DNA from: an uncultured beta proteobacterium
GTDB lineage: Bacteria > Pseudomonadota > Gammaproteobacteria > Burkholderiales > SG8-41
Direction of reading: 5' to 3'
DNA length: 43,648 bases
Assembly (NCBI GenBank): GCA_903885665.1
Contig: CAISJL010000142.1
Location: 1 to 43,648 of the forward strand
Of the stretch, positions 33,129 through 42,134 are shown in pieces. Position 1 is the first letter of the stretch; every line of letters starts with the position of its first letter. The notes under the pieces were generated by a model. That model was not told the DNA's origin, ran no database searches, and was given only the letters and a program-made list of their open reading frames with translations. Made by a program: the position numbers and the translations under genes.

Positions 33129-33785
33129 ATGAGCGCTATCGGTATTTTTGGTGGGACTTTTGATCCCATCCACTGCGGTCACTTGTGCTTAGCGCAAGAG
33201 GTGAGCGTGCAGCTGGGTTTGCAAACCGTGCGTTTTGTGCCCAGCGGTACGCCACCGCATCGGGTGCCCCCCAAAGCATCTGCTGCCCATCGTTTAGCGA
33301 TGGTAGAAGCAGCCATTGCTGATAATCCGCGCTTTGTGGTCGATGCCTCAGAAGTGCATAAGCGTGAACCCTGTTACACCGTAGACTCTCTTCAAGTATT
33401 ACGCCAGTCCTTGGGTGTGACCCAACCCTTGGTGTTGTTAATGGGGGCTGATGCGTTTTTGGAGTTGGCCACTTGGAGTCGCTGGCATCAGCTCTTCACA
33501 TTGGCGCATATTGCAGTGGCCTATCGCCCAGGTTTCCCGGTCGATACTTGGCAGGCGCGGATGCCTCAGCCGCTCGCTGCGGAATATAACGCCAGACTCG
33601 TACGGCAGCCGCAAGCCATTCATTGGTCGCCTGCTGGTGGTGTGGTGGTCACGCCCATTACCGCATTGGATGTCGCAGCAACCCGGATTCGTGACATGAT
33701 GCGTCAGGATGGTGCGGCGCGATATTTAGTGACAGACAAAATTTATCAATATATTCAAGAGCATAAGCTCTATATGGGAGACTGA
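33129..33785 (+). CDS. nadD: Nicotinate-nucleotide adenylyltransferase
   Basis: A 218-residue cytoplasmic enzyme that adenylates nicotinic acid mononucleotide in NAD synthesis. The nucleotidyltransferase signature is GIFGGTFDPIHCGHLCLAQE (HxGH). The second motif near the C-terminus, ATRIRDMM, takes the place of the usual SxTxxR. Other family stretches are VPSGTPPHR and LLMGADAFLELATW. The length is typical. It starts with ATG behind AGG. The stop overlaps the ATG of rsfS by one base (TGATG), so the two are coupled, and it opens the housekeeping run nadD-rsfS-rlmH. Confidence 0.95.
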   Translation: MSAIGIFGGTFDPIHCGHLCLAQEVSVQLGLQTVRFVPSGTPPHRVPPKASAAHRLAMVEAAIADNPRFVVDASEVHKREPCYTVDSLQVLRQSLGVTQPLVLLMGADAFLELATWSRWHQLFTLAHIAVAYRPGFPVDTWQARMPQPLAAEYNARLVRQPQAIHWSPAGGVVVTPITALDVAATRIRDMMRQDGAARYLVTDKIYQYIQEHKLYMGD

Positions 33786-34291
33786 TGGGACCTTTAAAAA
33801 CTGCCAAAGTTGCGGTAGCCGCCTTAGAAGATATTAAAGGCCGCGATATTATGGTGTTTAATGTCGCGAAAATGACTGCAATGTTTGATCATGTCATTAT
33901 TGTGAGCGGTGACTCGAATCGGCAATTGCGCGCGCTAGCTAATAACGTTTGTGATGAAGTCCGTAAGGCTGGTGGTCGTGTGACCAGTACTGAGGGCGAG
34001 CAAACTGGCGAATGGGTATTGGTCGATTTGGGTTCGGTGATTGTGCATGTGATGCAACCGGCAATTCGTGAATACTACAATCTTGAGGAAATTTGGGGCA
34101 CCCCACGGCGTATTAAGGCGATTAAAGCCGAGGCGGCTAAACCAAAAAAGGCGCACAGCTCGCGCGCAGCAGCCCCACGTAAGGCTGCGGCTAAGCCGAC
34201 GACTAAGCGCAAGGCGCCTGCTCGAAAAACAGCGGCACGCAAAACGCCGGTGCGCAGAGCAACTGCGCGAGCTTTAACGACTAAGGCGTGA
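33785..34291 (+). CDS. rsfS: Ribosomal silencing factor RsfS with a long basic tail
   Basis: A 168-residue protein. Residues 1-115 are the RsfS (YbeB/Iojap) fold, which binds ribosomal protein L14 and blocks subunit joining in starved cells. Landmarks are DIKGRDIMVFNV, DHVIIVSGDSNRQLRALAN, GEWVLVDLGSVIVHVMQPA and REYYNLEEIWG. After that comes a tail of about 50 residues rich in Lys, Arg and Ala (KAAAKPTTKRKAPARKTAAR type), much like histone-H1-like tails. Ordinary RsfS proteins end soon after the W of LEEIWG. The ATG overlaps the nadD stop by one base; the stop overlaps the rlmH GTG by four bases, so this is a tightly coupled operon. Confidence 0.93.
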   Translation: MGPLKTAKVAVAALEDIKGRDIMVFNVAKMTAMFDHVIIVSGDSNRQLRALANNVCDEVRKAGGRVTSTEGEQTGEWVLVDLGSVIVHVMQPAIREYYNLEEIWGTPRRIKAIKAEAAKPKKAHSSRAAAPRKAAAKPTTKRKAPARKTAARKTPVRRATARALTTKA

Positions 34292-34761
34292 AGCTGACGG
34301 TATTGGCCGTAGGCCACCGTATGCCGGCTTGGGTGACTGCAGGCTATGCTGAGTATGCAAAGCGAATGCCCAGAGAAATATCATTTAAAATCAAGGAGTT
34401 AAAGCCTTCCCCTAGGGGCGAAAAGCAGCCAGCGGTGGCACGTTGGCAGGAGTGGGAGGCAGAGCGTATCGCTGCTGCCATGCCTGCCGGTGCGCTACGA
34501 GTGTTGTTAGATGAGCGTGGTCAGCAGTTGAGCTCCCAAGCTTTGGCGCAACAGTTTGGCCGTTGGCGCGATAGCGGTCGCGATGTGGTGTTTGTCATTG
34601 GTGGTGCCGATGGGTTGGCGCCACGTTTAAAGGCTGAAGCGGATATGTTATGGTCATTGTCAGCATTGACTATGCCGCATGGATTGGTACGGGTGGTACT
34701 CGCTGAGCAACTCTACCGAGCCAGCAGTATTTTAAGCGGCCATCCTTATCATCGAGAATAG
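34288..34761 (+). CDS. rlmH: 23S rRNA pseudouridine(1915) N3-methyltransferase
   Basis: A 157-residue SPOUT-fold methyltransferase that modifies position 1915 of 23S rRNA in the assembled ribosome. The whole protein shows family features: KLTVLAVGHRMPAWV, the SAM-knot region LLDERGQQLSSQ...FVIGGADGL, LTMPHGLVRVVLAEQLYRA and the invariant C-terminal end HPYHRE. The length is almost constant in the family (155-157). It starts at GTG 34288, overlapping the rsfS stop by four bases (GTGA). Confidence 0.95.
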   Translation: MKLTVLAVGHRMPAWVTAGYAEYAKRMPREISFKIKELKPSPRGEKQPAVARWQEWEAERIAAAMPAGALRVLLDERGQQLSSQALAQQFGRWRDSGRDVVFVIGGADGLAPRLKAEADMLWSLSALTMPHGLVRVVLAEQLYRASSILSGHPYHRE

Positions 34762-34858
34762 TTCGCGGACATGAGCGTGTACAAACCAGAGCGTCTGCAA
34801 ATCAGGGGTCACACAAAACAGTCAGGTGCTTGGGTAGTTGTTGGGGAGATATAAACGA

Positions 34859-35452
34859 GTGATATACCTAGCTTCACAGAGCCCACGTCGGGGCGAGTTG
34901 TTGCGTCAAATTGGGGTGGATTACACGCCGATTACGGCACTCAGCACCTATGCGGTGGTTGATGAGACTCCGGAGTCGGGTGAAGTGGCGGATGAATATG
35001 TGTTGCGCTTGGCCCGCGCTAAGGCGCAAGCCGGTGTGGTCGCGATGGTCGCTCAGGGGTTAGTGTCGTATCCAGTGCTTGGGGCTGACACCACAGTGCT
35101 CTGTCAAGGGCGACTATTGGGCAAACCACAAGACCGATCTGAGGCAGAGGCTATGCTCACACAACTATCCGGTAGATCCCATCAAGTGCTCACTGCGGTA
35201 GCGGTCAGCAGTCTAGTCCGCAGCGTCAGTCAAGTGGTGAGCTCAACCGTTTGGTTTCAGGCGCTCAGTGCGGCAGATATTGAGCGATATGTTGATCGCG
35301 GAGAGTCTATGGATAAGGCAGGCGCTTATGCGGTGCAAGGTTTAGCAGCTGCGTTTATCAATCGGATAGAAGGTAGTTATTCCGGTATTATGGGACTGCC
35401 GTTGGCTGAAACTGCCGATCTGTTACGTCAACATGGTATCTTAGTCCCATGA
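34859..35452 (+). CDS. maf: Maf-family nucleotide pyrophosphatase
   Basis: A Maf/HAM1-superfamily enzyme of about 197 residues that hydrolyses non-canonical or pyrimidine nucleoside triphosphates. The signature IYLASQSPRRGELLRQIG and GADTTVLCQGRLLGKP, then KAGAYAVQGLAAAFINRIEGSYSGIMGLPL, are all present. I prefer GTG 34859, which has GGGGAGA about 10 bases upstream and puts LASQSPRR at the usual N-terminal position; TTG 34838 would add seven residues. It lies 97 bases after rlmH and 10 bases before rng. Confidence 0.93.
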   Translation: MIYLASQSPRRGELLRQIGVDYTPITALSTYAVVDETPESGEVADEYVLRLARAKAQAGVVAMVAQGLVSYPVLGADTTVLCQGRLLGKPQDRSEAEAMLTQLSGRSHQVLTAVAVSSLVRSVSQVVSSTVWFQALSAADIERYVDRGESMDKAGAYAVQGLAAAFINRIEGSYSGIMGLPLAETADLLRQHGILVP

Positions 35453-35462
35453 GTAGAGTGCA

Positions 35463-36914
35463 ATGAGCGAAGACATCCTGATTAACGTGACAGCGCACGA
35501 GACCCGTGTCGCTGTGATCGAGCGCGGCGCGGCGCAAGAGATTCATTTCGAGCGCAATGCTGCACGCGGCATAGTGGGCAATATTTATCTCGGAAGTGTG
35601 GTGCGTGTCCTACCTGGAATGCAATCCGCTTTTATTAGTATTGGCGGAGAGCGCGCCGCATTTTTGCATGTGGCCGATATTTGGCGATTGGCGGTTGAGG
35701 ATCAGCCACCACTGGCGATTGAGCAGCAACTCAGTGCCGGCCAAACACTATTGGTACAGGTGATTAAAGATCCGATTGGCAGCAAAGGTGCGCGTTTGAC
35801 GACGCAGCTGAGCATTGCAGGTCGTCTACTGGTGTATTTGCCGCAAGAGCAACATATCGGCATTTCACAGCGTATTGTGGATGAGGCCGAGCGTGAGCGT
35901 TTGCGCCAGGCGCTTGCTGCTTGTTTGCCGCAGGCTGATAGCGGTGGCTATATTCTTCGGACTATGGCCGAGGGGGCGAGTGCGGCAGAGTTGGCTGCAG
36001 ATGTCGACTACTTACATAAAACTTGGTACGGTATTCAGCAACAAGCAGCAACTGCGAGCGCTCATCAACTGCTGTACTGTGACTTTGATTTAAGCCTGCG
36101 CGTGTTGCGAGATTTTGTGCACAGTCAACAGCAACGTATTATTGTGGATGAGTTACAAACCTATACTCGCTTGCAGCAATTTGCAGTCGAATTCATGCCC
36201 CAGATATCTGCACAATTACAACTCGATGAAGCCGCCCCCCCCTTATTTGAGCGCTATGGTATTGAGACCGAGATTGAGCGTGCACTCGCGCGGCGAGTCG
36301 AATTGGCTTGTGGCGGCTACATCGTCATCGATCAGACAGAGGCTTTAGTAACTATTGATGTCAATACCGGTGGCTTTGTGGGTGATCATAGTTTTGATGA
36401 AACGATTTACCAAACCAATCTAGAGGCCGCCACAGTGATTGCGCGGCAATTACGATTGCGTAATTTAGGTGGCATGATCATGATTGACTTTATTGACATG
36501 ACCCCAGAAGAGCACCGCACACAGGTATTAGAGGCGCTACACCAAGCTACGGCAACCGATCGTACCCGTTTGATGATTCATGGCTTTACCCAATTAGGTT
36601 TGGTAGAGCTCACACGCAAGCGCACCCGTGAGAGTCTGTCTCATGTGTTGTGTGAACCTTGCAGTCGTTGTGCCGGGCGCGGTGAGATGAAAACTGCACA
36701 AACCATGTGCTTTGAGATTATTCGCGAACTGCATAAAGTAGCGGCCCGTAGTACGGCGCCGGCGCTACGCGTATACGCTGCGCCAGCTGTGGTGGCACAG
36801 TTGCAAGACCCCCAGATGCAATACTGGACGCACGCTACAGCGTCATTATCTAGAGTGGTGACATTGCACAGCGAAACAAGCTTTGGCCAAGAGCAATATG
36901 ATGTGGTGGCCTAG
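35463..36914 (+). CDS. rng: Ribonuclease G
   Basis: A 483-residue endoribonuclease of the RNase E/G family (E. coli RNase G has 489). It begins ILINVTAHETRVAVIERG and has the S1-like domain with GNIYLGSVVRVLPGMQSAFI (about 38-57). The catalytic Mg2+ ligands lie in TIDVNTGGFVG and MIMIDFIDM. The zinc-link region is CEPCSRCAGRG. It lacks the C-terminal degradosome scaffold, so it is RNase G rather than RNase E. It trims 5S and 16S rRNA precursors and some mRNAs. It follows maf after 10 bases and converges with yggU. Confidence 0.95.
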   Translation: MSEDILINVTAHETRVAVIERGAAQEIHFERNAARGIVGNIYLGSVVRVLPGMQSAFISIGGERAAFLHVADIWRLAVEDQPPLAIEQQLSAGQTLLVQVIKDPIGSKGARLTTQLSIAGRLLVYLPQEQHIGISQRIVDEAERERLRQALAACLPQADSGGYILRTMAEGASAAELAADVDYLHKTWYGIQQQAATASAHQLLYCDFDLSLRVLRDFVHSQQQRIIVDELQTYTRLQQFAVEFMPQISAQLQLDEAAPPLFERYGIETEIERALARRVELACGGYIVIDQTEALVTIDVNTGGFVGDHSFDETIYQTNLEAATVIARQLRLRNLGGMIMIDFIDMTPEEHRTQVLEALHQATATDRTRLMIHGFTQLGLVELTRKRTRESLSHVLCEPCSRCAGRGEMKTAQTMCFEIIRELHKVAARSTAPALRVYAAPAVVAQLQDPQMQYWTHATASLSRVVTLHSETSFGQEQYDVVA

Positions 36915-36934
36915 GTAATCCTTAGTTACGAGCG

Positions 36935-37252
36935 TTAGTTACGTGCGTTGGTTGCAAGCGTCAAGGCTAGCGCGTAGGTATCGTCATTAGCCGTTGCAAC
37001 TTCAATGCGTTTATATTTGGCGTTCGTGCCAGATTTGATATGGATTGCACGCTTGGGTATTTGCAACTGCTTCGCCAGCCACTCAATGAGTGCAATGTTG
37101 GCTAAATCATCAATTGCTGGAGCGGCAATATGCACTTTGAGTGACATATCAAAGATCCCTGCTGCTGCAGTTTTTTTGGCATTGGGGCGCGCTTGAATAG
37201 ATAGGCGCAAGCGCGACTGCGTCGGATCGTATTCACACCATGTTGTCAGCAT
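36935..37252 (-). CDS. yggU: DUF167/UPF0235 family protein (YggU-like)
   Basis: A 105-residue small protein of the YggU family, whose members have a compact alpha/beta fold with unknown function. Family stretches are LRLSIQARPNAKKTAAAG, LKVHIAAPAIDDLANIALIEWLAKQL and IPKRAIHIKSGTNAKYKRIEV. It is the last gene of the yggT-yggU group, 49 bases after yggT. It converges with rng (20 bases apart). Confidence 0.9.
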   Translation of the reverse strand: MLTTWCEYDPTQSRLRLSIQARPNAKKTAAAGIFDMSLKVHIAAPAIDDLANIALIEWLAKQLQIPKRAIHIKSGTNAKYKRIEVATANDDTYALALTLATNARN

Positions 37253-37301
37253 TGCGTTCTGTTTTGGCTAGTTGTGTTAGGCGGCGCGCAGGTGGTTGAG
37301 T

Positions 37302-37880
37302 TTAACGCAGAAGTTGCAGAGCAAGAGACTCCAGCCAAGCAATCGGTAGCATCAATAACAATTGAATTAGTACTAACAGAATCAGTGGTGAGAGATCAAT
37401 CTGACCAGTATCTGGGCAGTAACGCCGCACTACAGCAAGTGCTGGGCGCGTCATGGTATCGAGCACAGGCGCGGCAGGGCTTTGCGGTGCTAACCATGAC
37501 AATACGCTGAGTAATAGGGTGGCAAACAGCACAATATAGAGAATTAACTTAACAATCGCTAACAGACTCAGGAAAGCAATACCTGAGGCAACTGGTCCCC
37601 AGTTCGCGGTAAAGGGCATACCGCGAATCAGTCCAGTTAAGCTATGCTCAATGATTTGAATCAACCATGCTAATAGCAATGATGAGAGATCGAGTCCCCA
37701 TAGCCCAGGTACGAAGCGGCGTACTCGCTTGACCATGGTATCGGTGAGTTGTTGCACAAAATGAGCGATTGGATTGCGATAGGGCGCACGCACCCACTGT
37801 AGATAAAAGCGCAATAAGAGTGCGAAAGTGTACAGCCCACAGACTACACTAATGAGATAAATTAAAGCATTCGCGAGCAT
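37302..37880 (-). CDS. yggT: YggT family membrane protein
   Basis: A 192-residue inner-membrane protein with two copies of the YggT repeat. Each has a helix followed by a stretch with a P-x-x-P-x-x-H or R core, for example RAPYRNPIAHFVQQLTDTMV and LAPQSPAAPVLDTMTRPALA, then RRFVPGLWGLDLSSLLLAWL and RRYCPDTGQIDLSPLILLVL. Members have been linked to osmotic tolerance and septum-associated functions, without a firm mechanism. It starts 3 bases after the proC stop, so the two are co-transcribed. Confidence 0.92.
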   Translation of the reverse strand: MLANALIYLISVVCGLYTFALLLRFYLQWVRAPYRNPIAHFVQQLTDTMVKRVRRFVPGLWGLDLSSLLLAWLIQIIEHSLTGLIRGMPFTANWGPVASGIAFLSLLAIVKLILYIVLFATLLLSVLSWLAPQSPAAPVLDTMTRPALAVVRRYCPDTGQIDLSPLILLVLIQLLLMLPIAWLESLALQLLR

Positions 37881-37883
37881 CGG

Positions 37884-38696
37884 TTAAGGCCTGCTCAAGT
37901 CATCACCAAGCTCAGCTGCACGCTGTGCCGCACCTTGCACAGCACGGCGTATTGTGGCCTGTACGTGGTCGGCGTTAAGGATGCTCAGTGCGCGCTCGGT
38001 AGTGCCGCCTTTGGAGGTGACGCGAGCGCGCAATTCAGCAGGGCTGTCGGGACTGGATTGTGCGAGTTGTACCGCACCGGAAAACGTAGATAGCGCACTA
38101 TGACGGGCCAAGGCCGGTGATAGTCCTAACTCTAGAGCAGCTTGTTCAAGTGCCTCGATAAAATAGAAGACATAAGCAGGCCCGCTGCCAGACACTGCAG
38201 TCACCGCATCAAGCTCAATCTCTGTATTGACCCAAAATGTGGTACCAACAGCGGCAAGAATTTGTTCTGCGGTATGTTTCTGTGCTGAATCAACTCCAGG
38301 CATTGCAAATAAGCCACTCAAACCTACACCAATTAGCGCGGGAGTGTTAGGCATGGCACGCACAACACGTGCATTCGGCCCTAGCCAGCGCTGTAAATCG
38401 GCACCCCGCAGACCTGCTGCAATGCTAATCACCAATTGATTGTTGATCACACTGCGCAGAGCTGTGGTCACGCTATGCATTTGCTGTGGTTTGACAGCCA
38501 ATACAATGGTTTGTGCTTGTGCTGCTACGGTAAGTGCATCTTCTGAAGTGGTAATTCCAAAGTCAGTCGTGAGTTTTGCGCGCGCCTCCGGGAGCACATC
38601 AACAGCATGTATGGAGGCGGTAGTCCAGTGTTGGCGGAGTAATCCCCCGATGATTGCGGCAGCCATATTGCCGCCGCCAATAAATAATAGAGACAT
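37884..38696 (-). CDS. proC: Pyrroline-5-carboxylate reductase
   Basis: A 270-residue cytoplasmic enzyme for the last step of proline synthesis. The NAD(P)-binding motif is FIGGGNMAAAIIGGLL. Later stretches are VKPQQMHSV, RVVRAMPNTPALIGVGLSG and the C-terminal signature region ALAQSSPDSPAELRARVTSKGGTTERAL. The length is normal. It leads the operon proC-yggT-yggU. The yggS gene is 184 bases upstream, which is the usual neighbourhood of proC in betaproteobacteria. Confidence 0.95.
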   Translation of the reverse strand: MSLLFIGGGNMAAAIIGGLLRQHWTTASIHAVDVLPEARAKLTTDFGITTSEDALTVAAQAQTIVLAVKPQQMHSVTTALRSVINNQLVISIAAGLRGADLQRWLGPNARVVRAMPNTPALIGVGLSGLFAMPGVDSAQKHTAEQILAAVGTTFWVNTEIELDAVTAVSGSGPAYVFYFIEALEQAALELGLSPALARHSALSTFSGAVQLAQSSPDSPAELRARVTSKGGTTERALSILNADHVQATIRRAVQGAAQRAAELGDDLSRP

Positions 38697-38880
38697 GTCG
38701 TAGTTGGGAAATATCTATTCTAGAAGTAGAGGGATTGTAGGGTTGATAGGTTGATAGTGGATTGATTATGCAGATATAGCCACCAAATGGAACTAAACCA
38801 TTAATAAGTGAAAAGCATTGTGTAGTATTTAAGGATATCCAACTATTTTGAAACTCAAGTCTACTCTAGCCGATTTCCGC

Positions 38881-39576
38881 TTATTTATCTACGCTTTTGC
38901 GTGCGCCAAATAGGTCTGTGCCTACGCGAATCAGGGTTGCGCCTTCGGCGATTGCTAGCTCGAGATCTGCTGACATACCCATGGATAGCGTATCTATCTC
39001 AGGATGATCTGTTTGTAATGCGGTATGTAACTGGCGTAATAGTGCAAATTGCTGACGGAGGCGAGCATGATCATTGGTGGGCTCAGCAATCGTCATCAAC
39101 CCGCGTAACCGTATGCGTGGGAGGTTAGCAATTGCACCCGCGAGTTCTGTTTCAGCGCCAGGCTCAACACCACCTTTACTCGCTTCGCCGCTGACATTGA
39201 CTTGTATGAGTATGTTTAAGGGCGGCAAATGGGCAGGTCGTGCAGCGTCTAAGCGCTGTGCAATTTTAAGCCGATCTACGCTATGCACCCATGCAAAGGA
39301 TTCTGCAATGAGACGGGTTTTGTTGCTTTGGATAGGGCCGATAAAATGCCAATCAATTGCTAAATGGGTCAGCTCGGTTTGCTTAGACAGCGCTTCTTGA
39401 ACGAAGTTCTCACCAAAACAATGTTGACCACACTGCCAAGCTTCCATTATTTTGATAGAAGAGCAGTGTTTGCTCACTGCGAGTAACTGGATGGTATCAA
39501 TATTCCGATTTGCATTGCTAGCCGCTAATCGAATACGCGCGATCACATCTTGAAAGTTTTTGTCGATTTGCGTCAT
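38881..39576 (-). CDS. yggS: PLP-binding homeostasis protein YggS/PLPBP
   Basis: A 231-residue TIM-barrel protein that binds pyridoxal phosphate without known enzyme activity and keeps its free level low. The PLP-Lys is in LLAVSKHC (residue 36 region). Other family stretches are FGENFVQEAL, DWHFIGPIQSNKTRLIAE, VDRLKIAQRLD, ILIQVNVSGEASKGGV and LSMGMSADLELAIAEGATLIRVGTDLFG. The start at 39576 (MTQIDKNF) matches the usual N-terminus. It is divergent from pilT, the common betaproteobacterial arrangement. Confidence 0.95.
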   Translation of the reverse strand: MTQIDKNFQDVIARIRLAASNANRNIDTIQLLAVSKHCSSIKIMEAWQCGQHCFGENFVQEALSKQTELTHLAIDWHFIGPIQSNKTRLIAESFAWVHSVDRLKIAQRLDAARPAHLPPLNILIQVNVSGEASKGGVEPGAETELAGAIANLPRIRLRGLMTIAEPTNDHARLRQQFALLRQLHTALQTDHPEIDTLSMGMSADLELAIAEGATLIRVGTDLFGARKSVDK

Positions 39577-39820
39577 AATTCGATATGAGATGTTTTGGGT
39601 TGTCTATCAATTAGTAAAATTAAGAGCAAACGATACATAATACTCTGGGGTGATTCAGCAAACATTGAACCTATTCCACTAGATTGTGATTAGCTTGATT
39701 TGATTTGCGACATAGCATCGTACATTTTGTCTGCGGCACATATTTGATCAGTAAAACACCTGTAAGATTGCAGCCGTGACAAAGGAAATGGTTTTATACC
39801 TAATTGCCCTAGGATTATAA

Positions 39821-40867
39821 ATGGATATTGCTGATTTATTGACATTTGTGGTGAAGAATAAAGCTTCAGATTTACATCTGTCAGCCGGATTGTCGCCGAT
39901 GATTCGTGTCAATGGCGAGCTGCGGCGCGTGAATTTGCCAATCATCAACCATGATGATATGCGAAAAATGATCTATACAATTATGAGTGAAGATCAACGC
40001 CGTTTTTACGAAGAAAATCTTGAATGTGATTTTTCTTTTTCAATTGCACAAATAGCGCGGTTTCGGACGAATGTATTCGTGCAACAGCGCGGCATAGGCG
40101 CTGTATTTCGGGTCATTCCTAGCGACATACTCTCCCTTGAGGCTTTAAAAGCCCCTGATATTTTTAAGGAGATTGCACTCCAACCTAGAGGCTTAGTGTT
40201 AGTCACTGGTGCTACCGGTTCCGGTAAGTCAACAACGCTAGCTGCTATGGTGAATTATATTAATGAGAATATTCGTGGCCATATTCTCACAGTTGAAGAC
40301 CCGATTGAATTTGTATATGAGCCGAAAAAATGTTTGATTACTCAGCGTGAGGTTGGCCCCCATACGTTCTCATTTGCCAATGCGCTGCGTTCAGCGTTAC
40401 GCGAAGATCCAGATATTATTTTAATTGGTGAGATGCGAGACCTCGAAACTATTCGCTTGGCCTTGACTGCAGCTGAGACAGGGCATTTAGTGTTTGGCAC
40501 CTTGCACACCAGTTCAGCTGCTAAAACAGTGGATCGGATTGTAGAGGTGTTTCCAGGTGATGAAAAAGAGATGATGCGTTCATTACTCTCTGAGTCTTTA
40601 CGAGCAGTCATATCGCAAACATTGCTCAAGACTAAAGATGGTGCGGGTCGGGTGGCCGCTCATGAGGTGATGATAGGTACGCCAGCAATTCGTAATTTAA
40701 TTCGTGAAAATAAAATTGCTCAAATGTATTCTGCAATTCAAACCGGCGGACAATTGGGTATGCAAACCTTGGATGCTAATTTGCAAGATTTAGTGCGAAA
40801 TAATATTGTTACAGTTGAAGAGGCGCGCACAAAAGCAGCCAATAAAGATGCGATACGCGACAAATAA
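39821..40867 (+). CDS. pilT: Type IV pilus retraction ATPase PilT
   Basis: A 348-residue hexameric ATPase at the base of type IV pili that depolymerises pilin during retraction. The N-terminal PAS-like part reads MDIADLLTFVVKNKASDLHLSAG. Walker A is GATGSGKST, the Asp box region is EDPIEF, Walker B is IILIGEMRD, and the His box region is GHLVFGTLHTSSA. A GMQTLD motif near residue 310 belongs to the AIRNLIRE-type C-terminal region typical of PilT. The ribosome binding site AGGA precedes the ATG. pilU follows after 111 bases. Divergent from yggS. Confidence 0.96.
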   Translation: MDIADLLTFVVKNKASDLHLSAGLSPMIRVNGELRRVNLPIINHDDMRKMIYTIMSEDQRRFYEENLECDFSFSIAQIARFRTNVFVQQRGIGAVFRVIPSDILSLEALKAPDIFKEIALQPRGLVLVTGATGSGKSTTLAAMVNYINENIRGHILTVEDPIEFVYEPKKCLITQREVGPHTFSFANALRSALREDPDIILIGEMRDLETIRLALTAAETGHLVFGTLHTSSAAKTVDRIVEVFPGDEKEMMRSLLSESLRAVISQTLLKTKDGAGRVAAHEVMIGTPAIRNLIRENKIAQMYSAIQTGGQLGMQTLDANLQDLVRNNIVTVEEARTKAANKDAIRDK

Positions 40868-40978
40868 AAATTTTACACTCGCAATTAATAAAAATTTTGC
40901 TTCATTAGCAATGCCTGCTTAGCGTTACGACGCTAGTATTCCGTAATTAATCGTCAAAGAGTGTGATCATACCGGTTC

Positions 40979-42118
40979 ATGGAAAAAGCGATTAATGTGA
41001 CTTTGCAATTGTTGCAAGTGATGCAACAATATAAAGCGTCTGACCTTTTTGTGTCTGCAGGGTTTCCTCCTGCGGTGAAAGTCAACGGCCAACTCTTGCC
41101 TTTATCAGAACAAAAATTAAGCGCAGACAATACGCTTGCTATGGGCATGGCTTTGATGAACTCGCATCAACAGCAAGTATTTACCGCGCATAAAGAGCTG
41201 AACTTTTCAATGGAGAAGCCTGGATTCGGACGTTTTCGCGTAAATGTATTTATGCAGCAAGGTAGTGTGGGTTTGGTTTTTCGGAATACCGGATTTGATA
41301 TACCTAAATTAGAAGATTTGGGACTGCATAGCAGTGTCCGTGATGTAGCGATGGCAAAAAATGGCTTAGTGCTGATTGCAGGGGCTGCAGGTTCAGGTAA
41401 GTCAACCACCTTAGCGGCGATGATTGATTATCGCAATACGCATAGTCAAGGTCATATTGTCACGGTAGAAGACCCGATTGAATTCATGCATACCCCGAAG
41501 CAGTGTTTGGTGATTCAACGCGAAATCGGCACCGATACCTCATCTTGGAAAAGCGCCTTAACCAATGCAATGCGCCAAGCGCCCGATGTATTAATGATTG
41601 GTGAAATACTCGATCGTGAAGCGATGGAGCAAGCCATAACGCATGCGCAAACAGGGCATTTAGTATTGGCAACTTTGCATGCCAATAATGCCAATCAGGC
41701 GATTAATCGAGTGCTAACTTTTTATTCGGAAGCGCATTATAACCAGGTGTTAATCGATTTATCATTAAATTTGCGTGCTTGTATTTCGCAACGTTTGGTG
41801 CCGCGATTCGATAGTGAAGGGCGAGTATTGGTGCAGGAGATTTTATATCAGTCGTCGTTTGCGTCGAAATTAATTGAGAAAGGTAATATTACGGCACTAA
41901 AGGATTTGATGGCGAAATCTAACGAAGTGGGCATGCAGACTTTTGATCAGCATCTCTTCCAGTTGTATCGTAGCGGTGTCATTAGCCTAGATAGCACTAT
42001 TGCGTTTGCAGACTCTGCAGATGATATGAGACTGATGATTAAACTAAACAGATCTATCGATGTTGATGCAGACAGAGTCGATACAGATGCTGCTGAAATC
42101 ACTATCAACATGGATTGA
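40979..42118 (+). CDS. pilU: PilT-paralogous accessory retraction ATPase PilU
   Basis: A 379-residue PilT paralogue that works with PilT in twitching. It has Walker A GAAGSGKST, EDPIEFMHTPKQC, Walker B VLMIGEILD and GHLVLATLHANNANQAINR. It differs from PilT by the acidic C-terminal extension after about residue 345, rich in Asp (SIDVDADRVDTDAAE), which is common in PilU. In other species PilU needs PilT to retract pili. No pilin or pilus assembly genes are visible in the window. It converges with the THUMP methyltransferase gene. Confidence 0.94.
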   Translation: MEKAINVTLQLLQVMQQYKASDLFVSAGFPPAVKVNGQLLPLSEQKLSADNTLAMGMALMNSHQQQVFTAHKELNFSMEKPGFGRFRVNVFMQQGSVGLVFRNTGFDIPKLEDLGLHSSVRDVAMAKNGLVLIAGAAGSGKSTTLAAMIDYRNTHSQGHIVTVEDPIEFMHTPKQCLVIQREIGTDTSSWKSALTNAMRQAPDVLMIGEILDREAMEQAITHAQTGHLVLATLHANNANQAINRVLTFYSEAHYNQVLIDLSLNLRACISQRLVPRFDSEGRVLVQEILYQSSFASKLIEKGNITALKDLMAKSNEVGMQTFDQHLFQLYRSGVISLDSTIAFADSADDMRLMIKLNRSIDVDADRVDTDAAEITINMD

Positions 42119-42134
42119 TTAGGCATTAGGATGA

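Noticed and set aside
35815-36348. Long alternative-frame ORFs inside rng, and similar long antisense ORFs in the flavoprotein and phaC genes
   Set aside because: They lie wholly inside well-supported genes, have no ribosome binding sites and show no family features; they are shadows of the coding frame.
40868-40978. Possible terminator between pilT and pilU (TAGCG/CGCTA stem)
   Set aside because: The stem is only 5 bp with no T-run; the genes may well be co-transcribed.
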